Below are positions 24,823 through 33,702 of a DNA stretch of 64,000 nt, one piece after another (the stretch's first letter is position 1; every line of letters begins with the position of its first letter). The position numbers and the translations under genes were made by a program. The DNA comes from Dehalococcoidia bacterium (GTDB lineage Bacteria > Chloroflexota > Dehalococcoidia > Bin125). The stretch covers positions 248,001 through 312,000 of the forward strand of contig JAJDTU010000002.1 in NCBI GenBank assembly GCA_022826965.1, read 5' to 3'. The notes below the pieces were generated by a model. It worked only from the letters and a program-made list of their open reading frames with translations. It was not told the DNA's origin and made no database searches.

Positions 24823-26667
24823 ATGACCAACAATCACTGGAGCCGAGTCCGCAAGCAACGGCTGAGCCGTCGCAGCGTCCTCCGCGCGAGCGCCCGCGCC
24901 GGCGTCGGCGCAGCCGGCCTGGCCTTGGTCGGCTGCGGCGGAGACGATGACGACGATGCGCAGCCGCAAGCAGTTGCTCAACAGGAGCAGCAACAAGAGC
25001 AGCCGATGCAACAGGAGCAGCAGCAGCAAGCTCAGCAACAGGCGCAGCCCGAGGCGCAGCAACAGCAGGCTGTGCAGGAGGAGCAACAACAACAGGCCGT
25101 CGCGCAGCAAGAACAACAACAGCAGCAGGAGCAACCGGCTGTCCAGCAGCAGCAACAGGAGCAACAACAAGAGCAACAAGTCGCTGCCGAGGCAGAGCCT
25201 GCCGGTCCGCCGCAGGGCGGGACGTTGCGTCTGGGAATCGTCTACTCGCCGGCGAACTACGCCGCTCCCTACTCGGGTGATATCGCCTTCGGCCCGGCGA
25301 TCTGGGAAACCCTCACCAAGTACGGCGCCGACGGTCTGATTCCTGAGCCCCATCTAGCGGAGAGCTGGGAGTTCAATGACGACCAGACCGTCCTGACCAT
25401 GACCCTGCGCCCAGGATTGACGTTCCACGACGGCAAGCCACTTACGGCGGAAGAGGTGAAGAAGAGCCTCGAACGGATGGACGACGAGGATGTGGCCAAC
25501 AGCCAGGTCAAGAGCATCTTCAACAAGTATGTGAGCGCCGTGACGGCAGTTGACGAGACCACGCTTCGGATCGACCTGGCTTGGCCGGGCGAGGCGATCT
25601 TCGACGCGCTGCACTTTGCCAACATCCATGACGCGGATGCGATCTCCAGTCTCGAGGGCTACACCCAGGTCAACGCCAGCGGCGCCTTCAAGTTCGATAC
25701 CGAGTCATACGAGGTGGACGTATACGCCCGCGGCGACCGCTTCGAGGACTCCTATGACCCGGCCGCGCTAGACGCCGTAGAGTGGCGCACGTTCCAGGAC
25801 GCAGAATCGATGGCCCTGGCGCTGCAGGCCGGTGAGCTCGATATGGTCTATGACTTGCCCAAGTCGTGGCACGCGAGCTTCGCTGAAGACGACGGTTTTC
25901 AGGTCGAGTTGGCGCCGCCGACCAGCCTGCAATGGGTATTGGGCATGGTCGGGACGGGCCGCGGCGGCGGCCACGAGATCATGGACGACCCGAAGGTGCG
26001 TCGCGCGCTGTACAGGGTCATCGACCGCCAGCGGATCGCGGCCGAGATCTTCGAGGGCCTGTCCGAAGAGAAGAACGTGCTCTGGCCGAAGTTCTCGCCG
26101 GGCTACGACCCGTCGCTGGACCGGGACTACTTCGACGTTGACGAGGCGAGAGAACTGATCACCGAGGCAGGCTATGGGGACGGAACGCCTCCCCTCAAGA
26201 TCGCCTGCATCGGGTTTCAGCAAGAAGCGTTGCAAATGGCGCAGATCATCCAGCAGGACGCAGCGGACGCCGGAATCAATGTCGAGCCGGAGGCGATGGA
26301 GTTCTCAACCTGGTTGGACCGATTTCTGGCCGGCACGCACGAGGGGCTCTACATGGCCCTCTTCTCCTTCTATGCTATGCACCCGCAGACGCTGCCAGTG
26401 ATGAACTACCAGATGCGAATCCCGAACTCCTGCGCTTACGACTCTCCCGAGTACCAGGCGATGATCGACGGTTGGCCGTCTGCGGACAGCGAGGACAAGC
26501 GCCAGGCCCTGCTCGACGAGTTCAACAGAATCCTCGATGAAGAGCCCTGGGTCGCGCCAATATGCACAACCGTTTCGATCTGGGCCTCACAGGCGAATGT
26601 CAAGGGGTTCTGGCAGGACGTCGTCGGCCGCCCGCGACTACAGGATGTCTACTTTGACGATGCCTAG
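24823..26667 (+). CDS. SBP4: Tat-lipoprotein substrate-binding protein without own permease
   Basis: A 614-residue family-5 receptor. The leader is TNNHWSRVRKQR, SRRSVLR, lipobox LVGC with Cys38. A long Gln/Glu-rich linker runs to about residue 128 with the last runs of Gln near 118. The mature domain begins PQGGTLRLGIVYSPANYAAP and contains HLAESWEFNDDQTVLTMTLR, VIDRQRIAAEIFEGLSEEKN and MNYQMRIPNSCAYDSPEYQA, closely parallel to SBP3. ATG 24823 is preferred over TTG 24817 because it matches the leader length. It has no permease downstream; it presumably shares the permeases of SBP3. Confidence 0.92.
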   Translation: MTNNHWSRVRKQRLSRRSVLRASARAGVGAAGLALVGCGGDDDDDAQPQAVAQQEQQQEQPMQQEQQQQAQQQAQPEAQQQQAVQEEQQQQAVAQQEQQQQQEQPAVQQQQQEQQQEQQVAAEAEPAGPPQGGTLRLGIVYSPANYAAPYSGDIAFGPAIWETLTKYGADGLIPEPHLAESWEFNDDQTVLTMTLRPGLTFHDGKPLTAEEVKKSLERMDDEDVANSQVKSIFNKYVSAVTAVDETTLRIDLAWPGEAIFDALHFANIHDADAISSLEGYTQVNASGAFKFDTESYEVDVYARGDRFEDSYDPAALDAVEWRTFQDAESMALALQAGELDMVYDLPKSWHASFAEDDGFQVELAPPTSLQWVLGMVGTGRGGGHEIMDDPKVRRALYRVIDRQRIAAEIFEGLSEEKNVLWPKFSPGYDPSLDRDYFDVDEARELITEAGYGDGTPPLKIACIGFQQEALQMAQIIQQDAADAGINVEPEAMEFSTWLDRFLAGTHEGLYMALFSFYAMHPQTLPVMNYQMRIPNSCAYDSPEYQAMIDGWPSADSEDKRQALLDEFNRILDEEPWVAPICTTVSIWASQANVKGFWQDVVGRPRLQDVYFDDA

Positions 26668-26700
26668 CGCCTGACAAGCCTCCGACAGGCGACTCGAGAG
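26668..26700. terminator. Weak hairpin between convergent SBP4 and sulfatase genes
   Basis: CGCCTG (26668-26673) and CAGGCG (26686-26691) can pair around a 12-nt loop in the 33-bp gap between two convergent stop codons. This is a possible bidirectional terminator with a short stem and no T-run. Confidence 0.3.
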
Positions 26701-28974
26701 CTACTGGCTCGCCATCTCCCGGCGCGCGCGTTCGCGGGCGACCCACTCGGCGGCCGGGCCGTCGAACGGGGTGACGACTACGTCCACCTGTCGGATGTTG
26801 CCCTCGAACTCGAACGGCGGATCGTAGCGGTCGCCGACGGGCGAGCGGCGGTCGGCGCCGATGTCGAACTCGCCGTGACCGAACAGGTTCTGGCGTTGCA
26901 GAGTGGTGATCTGCCCTGAGGCGACGGTGCTGCCGTTGATCGTGAGGGTCAACGTTGCCGGGCCGCGCGGGCCGTCGCTTTGCAGAGCAACGCCGATCTC
27001 CAACTCGCCGTCGGGGACGGGCCCATCGCTGCGGAAGCGGAACCAGTCCTCGTAGGCGTGGTAGTCGAAGTGGAGATGGTTGTCCTGGATGTAGAGCGTG
27101 CAGCCGCTGTGGATCGAGCCGCGATTGAAGATCACGCCCTGCTGCTCGGTTGAGACGCGGGCGCATTGCGCGGTGACTGTCCAGCTGCCGACATCGAGCG
27201 CGGGCGAAACGTCGCGCTGGAGGTGGGTGATCGGCGGCGCGTAGCGGTAGTGGAAGTCGTAGTGCGGGCTTCCGGGCGCCTGCGAAGGCTGATTGATTTC
27301 CAGGGTGCGGTCGTCGAGCGGTAACACGCCGTGCTTGCCGGCTTCGATCCACCAGCGGTCGATCAGGGCACGCAAACGCTCGGGTTCCTCCGCGGCGAGG
27401 TTGTTGGTTTCAGAGAAGTCCTCGTCGACGTGGTACAGCTCCCACTCGTCATCGGACCATTCGTTGCCCATGCGGTGCCAGGTGACGGCCTTCCAGCCGT
27501 TATCCCAGAGTCCGCGATGACCGAGCATTTCGAAGTACTGTGTGTCTTTCGTGGTGGCGGCGTCGGGGTCGTTAAACGTGTAGCAGAAGCTGGTGCCGGC
27601 GATCGGGAGTTGGCTGCGGCCCTGGTAGGTGTCGGGCGCTTCCGTGTTCAGCGTGTCCAGGACTGTGGGCAGCACATCGGAGACGTGGTGGAACTGGCCT
27701 CGGATGCCGCCGCGCTCGCCGATGCCCTGCGGCCAGTGAGCGATCAGGGGCACCCGAACGCCGCCGCCGTGCGTGTTCTGCTTGTACCAGCGCAGGGGTG
27801 TGTTGCCCGCCTGGGCCCAGCCCCACGGATAGTTCGAGGCCGAGCGCGGCCCGCCGATCTCGTGCAGGCGCGACTGCACCTCTTCCAGGTCGTCGCGCGG
27901 ACCGAACAGGCGCGGTTCGTCGGAGACGCCGGTCGGTCCGCCTTCCTGCGATGCGCCGTTGTCGGCCATCACCAGGATCAGCGTGCTGTCGAGCTGGCCG
28001 GACTCTTCGAGGTGGTCGAAGAGGCGTCCGAGCTGTGCGTCGGTGTGCTCGAGGAAGCCGGCGAAGGCATCCTGCAACGCAACCGCGAAGCGCTGCGTGT
28101 TCGATTCCATCTGGTCCCAGGCCTCGACGCCGCGGTTGCGCGGCGCGAGCTGCGTGCCTTCGGGCACAATGCCCAGCTCGATCTGACGCGCGAAGACCTG
28201 CTCGCGGACGGCGTCCCAACCGATGTCCCAGCGTCCGCGCTGACGCTCGATGTACTCCTGCGGCGCCTGGTGCGGCGCGTGCGTCGCGCCCAGCGCGAAG
28301 TACATGAAGAATGGCTGGTCGGGATAGATCGAATGGTGGTCGCGCAGGAACTGTTGCGCCTGGTCGACCAGATCCTCGGTCAGGTGGTAGCCGTCCTCGG
28401 GCGAGCGGGGTGGCTCGACCAGCGTGTTGTCGCGGGTCAGTTCGGGGTAGAACTGGTCGGTCTCGCCGGGCAGGAAGCCGTAGTAGCGGTCGAATCCGCG
28501 CTGCAACGGCCAGTCGTGGTACGGGCCGGCCTGGCTCAGTTCCTCGCCCGGGCAGAGGTGCCACTTGCCCAGCGCGAAGGTGGCGTACCGCTCGTCGCGC
28601 AGCAGTTCCGCCATCGTCGCGGCGTGCTGCGAGATGCGTCCGCGTGTGTTGGGGTAGCCGTTGTTGAAGTTGGTCACCGAGCGCATTCCCACCGTGTGGT
28701 GGTTGCGTCCCGTGAGCAGCGCAGCGCGCGTCGGCGAGCAGAGCGGCGTCACATGGAAGTTGGTGTAGCGCAGCCCGTTCTGCGCCAGGCGATCGATGTT
28801 TGGCGTCGGCGTCAGGCCGCCGTAGCAGTTGAGGTGCGCGAACCCGAGATCGTCGAACAACACGATCAGCACGTTGGGCCGATCCTGCGGCGCGGTGGTC
28901 ATCGGCGGCCACCACGGCTCCGATTCTCGAAACGTGCGGCCAATCTTGCCCTGAAACTGGTCGTCGCTGGTCAT
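26701..28974 (-). CDS. Cys-type arylsulfatase with C-terminal jelly-roll-like domain
   Basis: A 757-residue sulfatase that hydrolyses sulfate esters after conversion of its active-site Cys to formylglycine. The consensus C79-S-P-T-R-A-A-L-L-T-G-R is intact, metal-binding Asp pair FDD (about 41-42) and MADNGAS near 350 are present, as is GKWHL. After about residue 580 a beta-rich region with GVIFNRGSIHSG and LYIQDNHLHFDYHAY resembles the C-terminal module of long arylsulfatases such as mycobacterial AtsA. There is no signal peptide, so it acts in the cytoplasm. ATG 28974 is chosen over an in-frame upstream ATG because it aligns with the sister gene, also 757 residues. Third gene of the sulfatase operon. 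Confidence 0.94.
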   Translation of the reverse strand: MTSDDQFQGKIGRTFRESEPWWPPMTTAPQDRPNVLIVLFDDLGFAHLNCYGGLTPTPNIDRLAQNGLRYTNFHVTPLCSPTRAALLTGRNHHTVGMRSVTNFNNGYPNTRGRISQHAATMAELLRDERYATFALGKWHLCPGEELSQAGPYHDWPLQRGFDRYYGFLPGETDQFYPELTRDNTLVEPPRSPEDGYHLTEDLVDQAQQFLRDHHSIYPDQPFFMYFALGATHAPHQAPQEYIERQRGRWDIGWDAVREQVFARQIELGIVPEGTQLAPRNRGVEAWDQMESNTQRFAVALQDAFAGFLEHTDAQLGRLFDHLEESGQLDSTLILVMADNGASQEGGPTGVSDEPRLFGPRDDLEEVQSRLHEIGGPRSASNYPWGWAQAGNTPLRWYKQNTHGGGVRVPLIAHWPQGIGERGGIRGQFHHVSDVLPTVLDTLNTEAPDTYQGRSQLPIAGTSFCYTFNDPDAATTKDTQYFEMLGHRGLWDNGWKAVTWHRMGNEWSDDEWELYHVDEDFSETNNLAAEEPERLRALIDRWWIEAGKHGVLPLDDRTLEINQPSQAPGSPHYDFHYRYAPPITHLQRDVSPALDVGSWTVTAQCARVSTEQQGVIFNRGSIHSGCTLYIQDNHLHFDYHAYEDWFRFRSDGPVPDGELEIGVALQSDGPRGPATLTLTINGSTVASGQITTLQRQNLFGHGEFDIGADRRSPVGDRYDPPFEFEGNIRQVDVVVTPFDGPAAEWVARERARREMASQ

Positions 28975-29026
28975 GTGCAGACTCCGCTCGTGGTCGGTGC
29001 ATCCGGACACTGAACGAAGGCTACCG

Positions 29027-29863
29027 TCACAGGGTGCGTACGCAGCGGAATCCGGTGTTGCTGGTCGCGCTGTCCGGCGTCAAGGCCATTCGCGCGGCGG
29101 TCCGATAGCGCAGACAGTAGCTCTCATGGCAAAGAAAACTGCCGCCCTTGAGCACTTTCAGGTCGCCATCCGGCGGCCCGGCCGGATTGACCGGCGGCGC
29201 AGGATCGTGAAAGACATCGAACCAGTCGCTGCACCACTCCCAGACGTTGCCGGTCGTGTTGTAGAGACCTAGCCCATTTGCTTCGTATTCATCGACCGGA
29301 CAGGTCGCGTACCAACCGTCCTCGTTGCCGTTCTCGGTCGGAAACACGCCCTGCCAGACATTCATCCGGTGCTCGCCGCCCGGTCTCAGCTCGTCGCCCC
29401 AGGGATACGGCTGCGACTCGAGTCCACCTCGAGCGGCGCGCTCCCACTGAGCCTCGCTCGGCAGTGACTTGCCGGCCCACTCGGAGTAGGCGATCGCATC
29501 GTTCCAACTGACATGGACAACCGGATGATCGAGTCGCCCATCGATGTTGCTCCGCGGTCCCTCGGGATGCCGCCAGGCAGCCCCCTCAACTGCCCGCCAC
29601 CAGGGAGCATCGGCCGCGCCCTGGGTCGGTGGAAAGTCATCGGGCAGCAACCCGGCGAAGACGAACGACCAACCAATCAGCTCAGACTCCGTCCGGTATC
29701 CGGTCGAATCGACGAAGTCGGCGAACTCGGCATTGGAGACAGCACAGGTGTCGATCTCGTAAGCCGTGAGTTCGATCTCACGAAGCGGACCCTCGCCGTC
29801 TCCCGGGTAGGACAGCTGGTCGACGGACCCCATAACAAACGTTCCTGCTGGGATGTCGGCCAT
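29027..29863 (-). CDS. Formylglycine-generating enzyme (sulfatase activator)
   Basis: A 278-residue FGE/SUMF1-family protein that oxidises the Cys of the sulfatase C-x-P-x-R motif to formylglycine with O2 and copper. It shows IPAGTFVMGS at the N-terminus, HPVVHVSWNDAIAYSEWAGK, LPSEAQWERAARGG and GNVWEWCSDWF. The copper-binding cysteines Cys245 and Cys250 are in GGSFLCHESYCLRYR, the signature of true FGE rather than of generic SUMF1-like proteins. GGAGGAGG precedes ATG 29863; the open frame extends further upstream without homology. It lies between two sulfatases on the same strand, which it most likely activates in the cytoplasm. Confidence 0.95.
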   Translation of the reverse strand: MADIPAGTFVMGSVDQLSYPGDGEGPLREIELTAYEIDTCAVSNAEFADFVDSTGYRTESELIGWSFVFAGLLPDDFPPTQGAADAPWWRAVEGAAWRHPEGPRSNIDGRLDHPVVHVSWNDAIAYSEWAGKSLPSEAQWERAARGGLESQPYPWGDELRPGGEHRMNVWQGVFPTENGNEDGWYATCPVDEYEANGLGLYNTTGNVWEWCSDWFDVFHDPAPPVNPAGPPDGDLKVLKGGSFLCHESYCLRYRTAARMALTPDSATSNTGFRCVRTL

Positions 29864-30017
29864 CCAGCTCAGCCTCCTCCCCCTTCCATGGAGGGGTGTG
29901 CGGACGGGCTCCCGCGCATGCGCTCCACCGCCGTTGGATTCTCCTCTCTCGGGTGAGACAGAAGAACGCCGCGAAGCTCCACAGCAATCAGTCATGGCGT
30001 TGATCGTGCCAACCGTC
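29864..30017. other. Intergenic gap in the sulfatase operon with GC-rich inverted sequence
   Basis: The 154 bp between the second sulfatase and the FGE gene contain TCCCCCTTCCATGGAGGGG (29877-29895), a short palindromic module related in style to the dispersed repeats, and the FGE ribosome site. No gene is supported. Confidence 0.35.
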
Positions 30018-32291
30018 CTACTGCTGAGCCATCAACAGTTTGAAGGCGTTCCTGGCTGCTTCGTAGGCTGCGCCGGACTTCGGGTACGGCGTTACTTCCA
30101 GCGTCAACTCGTGGATAGTCCCGTCAAACTCAAACGGGGCCTCGTACGAGTCAGACACCGGCGATTTGCGATCGGAGCCGATGTCAGCGCCGCCTCGACC
30201 GCCAAAGCCGCCACGTACGAGGAACGGGACATCGCCTTCCCCCACCCGTTCACTGTTCAGACGGATCGTGACGTGTCCCGGCGCCGAGGGTGCCTCGCCA
30301 TCCATGCTCATGCCGATCGTGCAGCGGCCGTCTGGCACCTCGATCTCGGACGCAACTTGCGTCACCTCGGTGAAGGCGTTGTAGTCGACTCGTAGTCGGT
30401 TGTCCTTGATGTAGAAGCTGATCCCGCCCATGACCGATCCACGGGCAAAGATCACACCGTCGCCGAGTCCGTCACGCTCAATGTCCGCCTCAAGCACCCA
30501 TGAGCCCATACCAACCGCGGGCGCGATCTCGCCGGGGAGATGCGAAACCGGCGGCGTGTAGCGGTACTTCAGACCGTTGTGCGGGCCGCCGGGACGTTGC
30601 GTGGGCCCGCCGAGCTGGAAACTGCGGTCGTCGAGTGGGAGCACGCCGTGGCGCCCCGCCTCGACCCACCAACGGTCGATCAGTTCGCGCAGCTTCTCAG
30701 GATCCTCCGCGGCCAGGTTGTTGGACTCCGAGAAGTCCTCAGCGACGTGGTAGAGCTCCCACTCGTCATCGCCCCAGGGATCGTTCTTCTGGTGCCGCGT
30801 GACCGCCTTCCAGCCGTCGACCCAGATCCCGCGATGGCCCAGCATCTCAAAGTACTGCGCCTCCTTGGCGGTGTCGGCGTTGGGGTCGTCAAAGGCGTAG
30901 GCGAAGCTGGTACCGCTGACCGGCAACTGTCGATGCCCGGCGTACTCCTCGGGCGCGGTCGCCTGGACAGACTCGAGCACCGTCGGCAGCACGTCGCTGA
31001 CGTGGTGGAACTGTCGACGGAAGCTCCCGGTGTCCTTGATCCGGTCGGGCCAATGCACAATCAGCGGGACCCGTACCCCGCCGCCGTGCGTGTTTTGCTT
31101 GTACCACTTGAGCGGCGTGTTGCCGGCTTGCGACCAGCCCCATGGATAGTTGGGCGAGCTCCGCGGACCGCCAATCTCGTGCAACCGCGTCTGTGCCTCA
31201 TCGACGTCGTCCAGTAACGGCTGACCGTAGCGCGCCGTGTCGGAGACGCCCTGCGGTCCACCCTCCTGGCTGGCGCCGTTATCGGCCATCAGCATCAGGA
31301 TCGTGTTATCGAGCTGGCCTGAGTCGTCCAGATACGAAATCAGGCGTCCTATCTGTTCGTCGGTGTGGGTCAGGAATCCGGCGAACGCCTCCTGAAATGC
31401 GGCGAGGAAGCGCTTCATGTTGGGCGAGAAGTCGTCCCAGGGCTTGACGCCGGCGTTGCGCGGCGCCAGTTCGGTGCCCTCCGGGATCACGCCCAGCTCG
31501 AGCTGTCGCGCGAACCACTCCTTGCGCACCTCGTCCCAGCCCTGGTCGAACTTGCCCCGGTAGCGCTCGATGTACTCGGCCGGCGCCTGGTGCGGCGAGT
31601 GCGTCGCGCCCAGCGCGAAGTACAGGAAGAACGGTTGGCCGGGGTACACCGACTGATGATCGCGCAGGAAGCCCGTCGCGTGATCGACGATGTCCTCGGT
31701 GAAGTGGTAGCCCTCCTCGGGCGTGCGAGGCGGATCGATCAGATGGTTGTCGTAGCAGAGATCGGGGTAGAACTGGTCGGTCTCGCCCGAGAGGAAGCCG
31801 TAATAGCGATCGAAGCCGCGCTGCAGCGGCCAGTCGTGGAATGGTCCGGCCTGCGAACAGGTTTCAGACGGATTCAGGTGCCACTTGCCGACGGCAAACG
31901 TCGCATAGTTCTCGTCTCGCAGCATCTCCGCCATCGTCGCCGCGTTGCGACTGACGGCGCCGCGCATGTTCGGGTAGCCGGGGTCATAGCTCGAGATCGA
32001 GCGCATCCCGACAGCGTGGTGGTTACGGCCTGTCAGCAACGAGGCTCGCGTCGGCGAGCAGAGCGCCGTGACATGGAAGTTGGTGAACCGCAGGCCGCCC
32101 GCCGCCAGACTGTCGATGTTCGGCGTTGCGATCGTCGAGCCGTAACAGCCGAGGTGCGAAAACCCCGTGTCATCGAACAGGATGATCACCACATTCGGCC
32201 GCTCCTGCGGCGCTGTCGGTAGCGGCGGCCACCAGGGCTCCGACTCCCGGAACGTGCGGCCAATCACTCCACCGAAATCTTCCTGATTCAT
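30018..32291 (-). CDS. Cys-type arylsulfatase, paralog of the 26701 gene
   Basis: A 757-residue sulfatase with the modification motif C78-S-P-T-R-A-S-L-L-T-G-R, metal ligands in FDDTGFSHLG and MADNGAS, and GKWHL. The beta-rich C-terminus has GVIFARGSVMGGISFYIKDN and ends ARNAFKLLMAQQ. It is collinear with the sister gene over its full length, including the N-terminal IGRTFRESEPWWPP. AGGAG lies 6 nt before ATG 32291; the ATG at 32297 touches the ribosome site and is less likely. No signal peptide. First gene of the operon with FGE and the second sulfatase. Natural substrates are unknown; sulfated polysaccharide fragments, sterol sulfates or aryl sulfates are possible. Confidence 0.94.
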   Translation of the reverse strand: MNQEDFGGVIGRTFRESEPWWPPLPTAPQERPNVVIILFDDTGFSHLGCYGSTIATPNIDSLAAGGLRFTNFHVTALCSPTRASLLTGRNHHAVGMRSISSYDPGYPNMRGAVSRNAATMAEMLRDENYATFAVGKWHLNPSETCSQAGPFHDWPLQRGFDRYYGFLSGETDQFYPDLCYDNHLIDPPRTPEEGYHFTEDIVDHATGFLRDHQSVYPGQPFFLYFALGATHSPHQAPAEYIERYRGKFDQGWDEVRKEWFARQLELGVIPEGTELAPRNAGVKPWDDFSPNMKRFLAAFQEAFAGFLTHTDEQIGRLISYLDDSGQLDNTILMLMADNGASQEGGPQGVSDTARYGQPLLDDVDEAQTRLHEIGGPRSSPNYPWGWSQAGNTPLKWYKQNTHGGGVRVPLIVHWPDRIKDTGSFRRQFHHVSDVLPTVLESVQATAPEEYAGHRQLPVSGTSFAYAFDDPNADTAKEAQYFEMLGHRGIWVDGWKAVTRHQKNDPWGDDEWELYHVAEDFSESNNLAAEDPEKLRELIDRWWVEAGRHGVLPLDDRSFQLGGPTQRPGGPHNGLKYRYTPPVSHLPGEIAPAVGMGSWVLEADIERDGLGDGVIFARGSVMGGISFYIKDNRLRVDYNAFTEVTQVASEIEVPDGRCTIGMSMDGEAPSAPGHVTIRLNSERVGEGDVPFLVRGGFGGRGGADIGSDRKSPVSDSYEAPFEFDGTIHELTLEVTPYPKSGAAYEAARNAFKLLMAQQ

Positions 32292-32436
32292 CGCCATCTC
32301 CTGGTGTGCAACCTGTGTTGATGCTCGCCGCTCAAGATAGTGAAGGATCCGCTTCTGTTGAGGCGCTGAACGGTTGGAACGGTAGGCTTCGCGTAGCAGC
32401 ACCAACGGGTGACGGTATCCGTCGAAGGGAGCGGCT

Positions 32437-33702
32437 ATGGACGACCGATCGGACGGCATCTTCACCGGGGTGCGGGTGCTTGAGTTCGGCCTGTTCGTCG
32501 CCGGTCCGTACGCCGGCGAACTGCTCGCACACGGCGGCGCCGACGTGATCAAGATCGAACCGGTCACCGGCGATGCCACGCGATGGAACAGCACGATCGT
32601 GCACGGCGAAGGCCGCCACTACATCATCAAGGCGCGCGGTAAGCGTGGTGTGCCAATCAACCTGCGCCATCCGGATGGCCTCGCCATCGTGCGTGAGCTG
32701 GCGATGAAGAGCGATGTCATCATCTCGAATATGCGACCCGGCGCCCTGAAGCGCTTGGGGCTGGACTACGAAACGCTGAGCGCCGAGAACGAGCGAATCA
32801 TCGTGGGCGAGATTTCGGCGATGGGCGAAGCAGGTCCGTACGGGATGCACTTGGGCGCCGATTTCCAGGCTGCCGCCGCGTCCGGCCTGGCCATGTCGAC
32901 CGCCAACTTTGACGGCGACGAGCCACGCGTTCTCGACGCGTACCTGTGCGACTTCCATGCCGGCACGCTGCTCTCCTTCGGCATTGCCGGCGCGCTGTAT
33001 CGGCGCGAGTTCACGGGCAAAGGGCAGCATGTCCGCACGTCGCTGTATCAGGCTGGGCTGTCGCTGCAGACCGCCACGGCCAACCTGTTTGACGCTGTCG
33101 ACAGTTGGAAGCGGGACTTCGCAGACTGGATGAGGGAAGAGCGTCCCCACCCCAGGCTCGCGTCACGGAGTCGACGCGAACAGACCGCGCTGATCGTCGG
33201 CGGCCTGTACGAGACACGCGATGGGCACTGGATCACGCTTGGCGCCGGACAGCAGGCGTTCAAGCGACTGCTTGACGTGCTCGGTATCGAAGACCCGAGC
33301 GCACACGATCCGGACTGGGAGATGCCCGATGACCCTCGGGAGCACTTCACGTCATTGAGGCAGCGGATCCGCGACATTGCGCTCCAGCATGACGGAGAAG
33401 AGATGCGTGAACGAATGCAAGCCGCGGGCGTCCCCTGCGCACTGCTGAGTTCGCTCGAGGAGGCGTTGCTCAGCGAGCATGCTCGCGCCAACGACTACGT
33501 ACACAGCTTCGACCATCCGGCCGTCGGCCCGGTCACAATGCCGCAGGCCCCGATCAGATTCAGCCGAGACCGCTACCGAGCCGCCGAGCGAACGCCAGCC
33601 TTCGGCGAGCATTTGCGCGATGTGATGGGCGAGCTTGGCTACAACGACGCAGCGATTGAGAAGCTGATCGAGAGCGGCGCGATCGCGGAAGAGCTGACTT
33701 AG
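32437..33702 (+). CDS. CaiB/BaiF family III CoA-transferase
   Basis: A 421-residue class III CoA-transferase that moves CoA between carboxylic acids through an aspartyl-CoA intermediate. It has the N-terminal VRVLEFGLFVAGPYAGELLA, ADVIKIEP, the region INLRHPDGLAIVRELAMKSD, and the catalytic Asp172 in LCDFHAGTLL, which aligns with Asp169 of formyl-CoA transferase. Length is normal. AAGGGAGC precedes the ATG. It is divergent from the sulfatase operon and convergent with the permease block; its stop overlaps that of the DppC gene by three bases (33700-33701 shared). Donor and acceptor acids are unknown. Confidence 0.93.
   Translation: MDDRSDGIFTGVRVLEFGLFVAGPYAGELLAHGGADVIKIEPVTGDATRWNSTIVHGEGRHYIIKARGKRGVPINLRHPDGLAIVRELAMKSDVIISNMRPGALKRLGLDYETLSAENERIIVGEISAMGEAGPYGMHLGADFQAAAASGLAMSTANFDGDEPRVLDAYLCDFHAGTLLSFGIAGALYRREFTGKGQHVRTSLYQAGLSLQTATANLFDAVDSWKRDFADWMREERPHPRLASRSRREQTALIVGGLYETRDGHWITLGAGQQAFKRLLDVLGIEDPSAHDPDWEMPDDPREHFTSLRQRIRDIALQHDGEEMRERMQAAGVPCALLSSLEEALLSEHARANDYVHSFDHPAVGPVTMPQAPIRFSRDRYRAAERTPAFGEHLRDVMGELGYNDAAIEKLIESGAIAEELT

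Noticed and set aside
27331-29013. Plus-strand frame of 560 codons opposite the first sulfatase
   Set aside because: Antisense artefact of GC-rich third positions; the minus strand has all sulfatase motifs.
29864-29995. Upstream extension of the FGE gene to 29995
   Set aside because: The extra residues are low-complexity and include repeat-like DNA; GGAGGAGG before ATG 29863 and the family N-terminus IPAGTFVMG fix the start.
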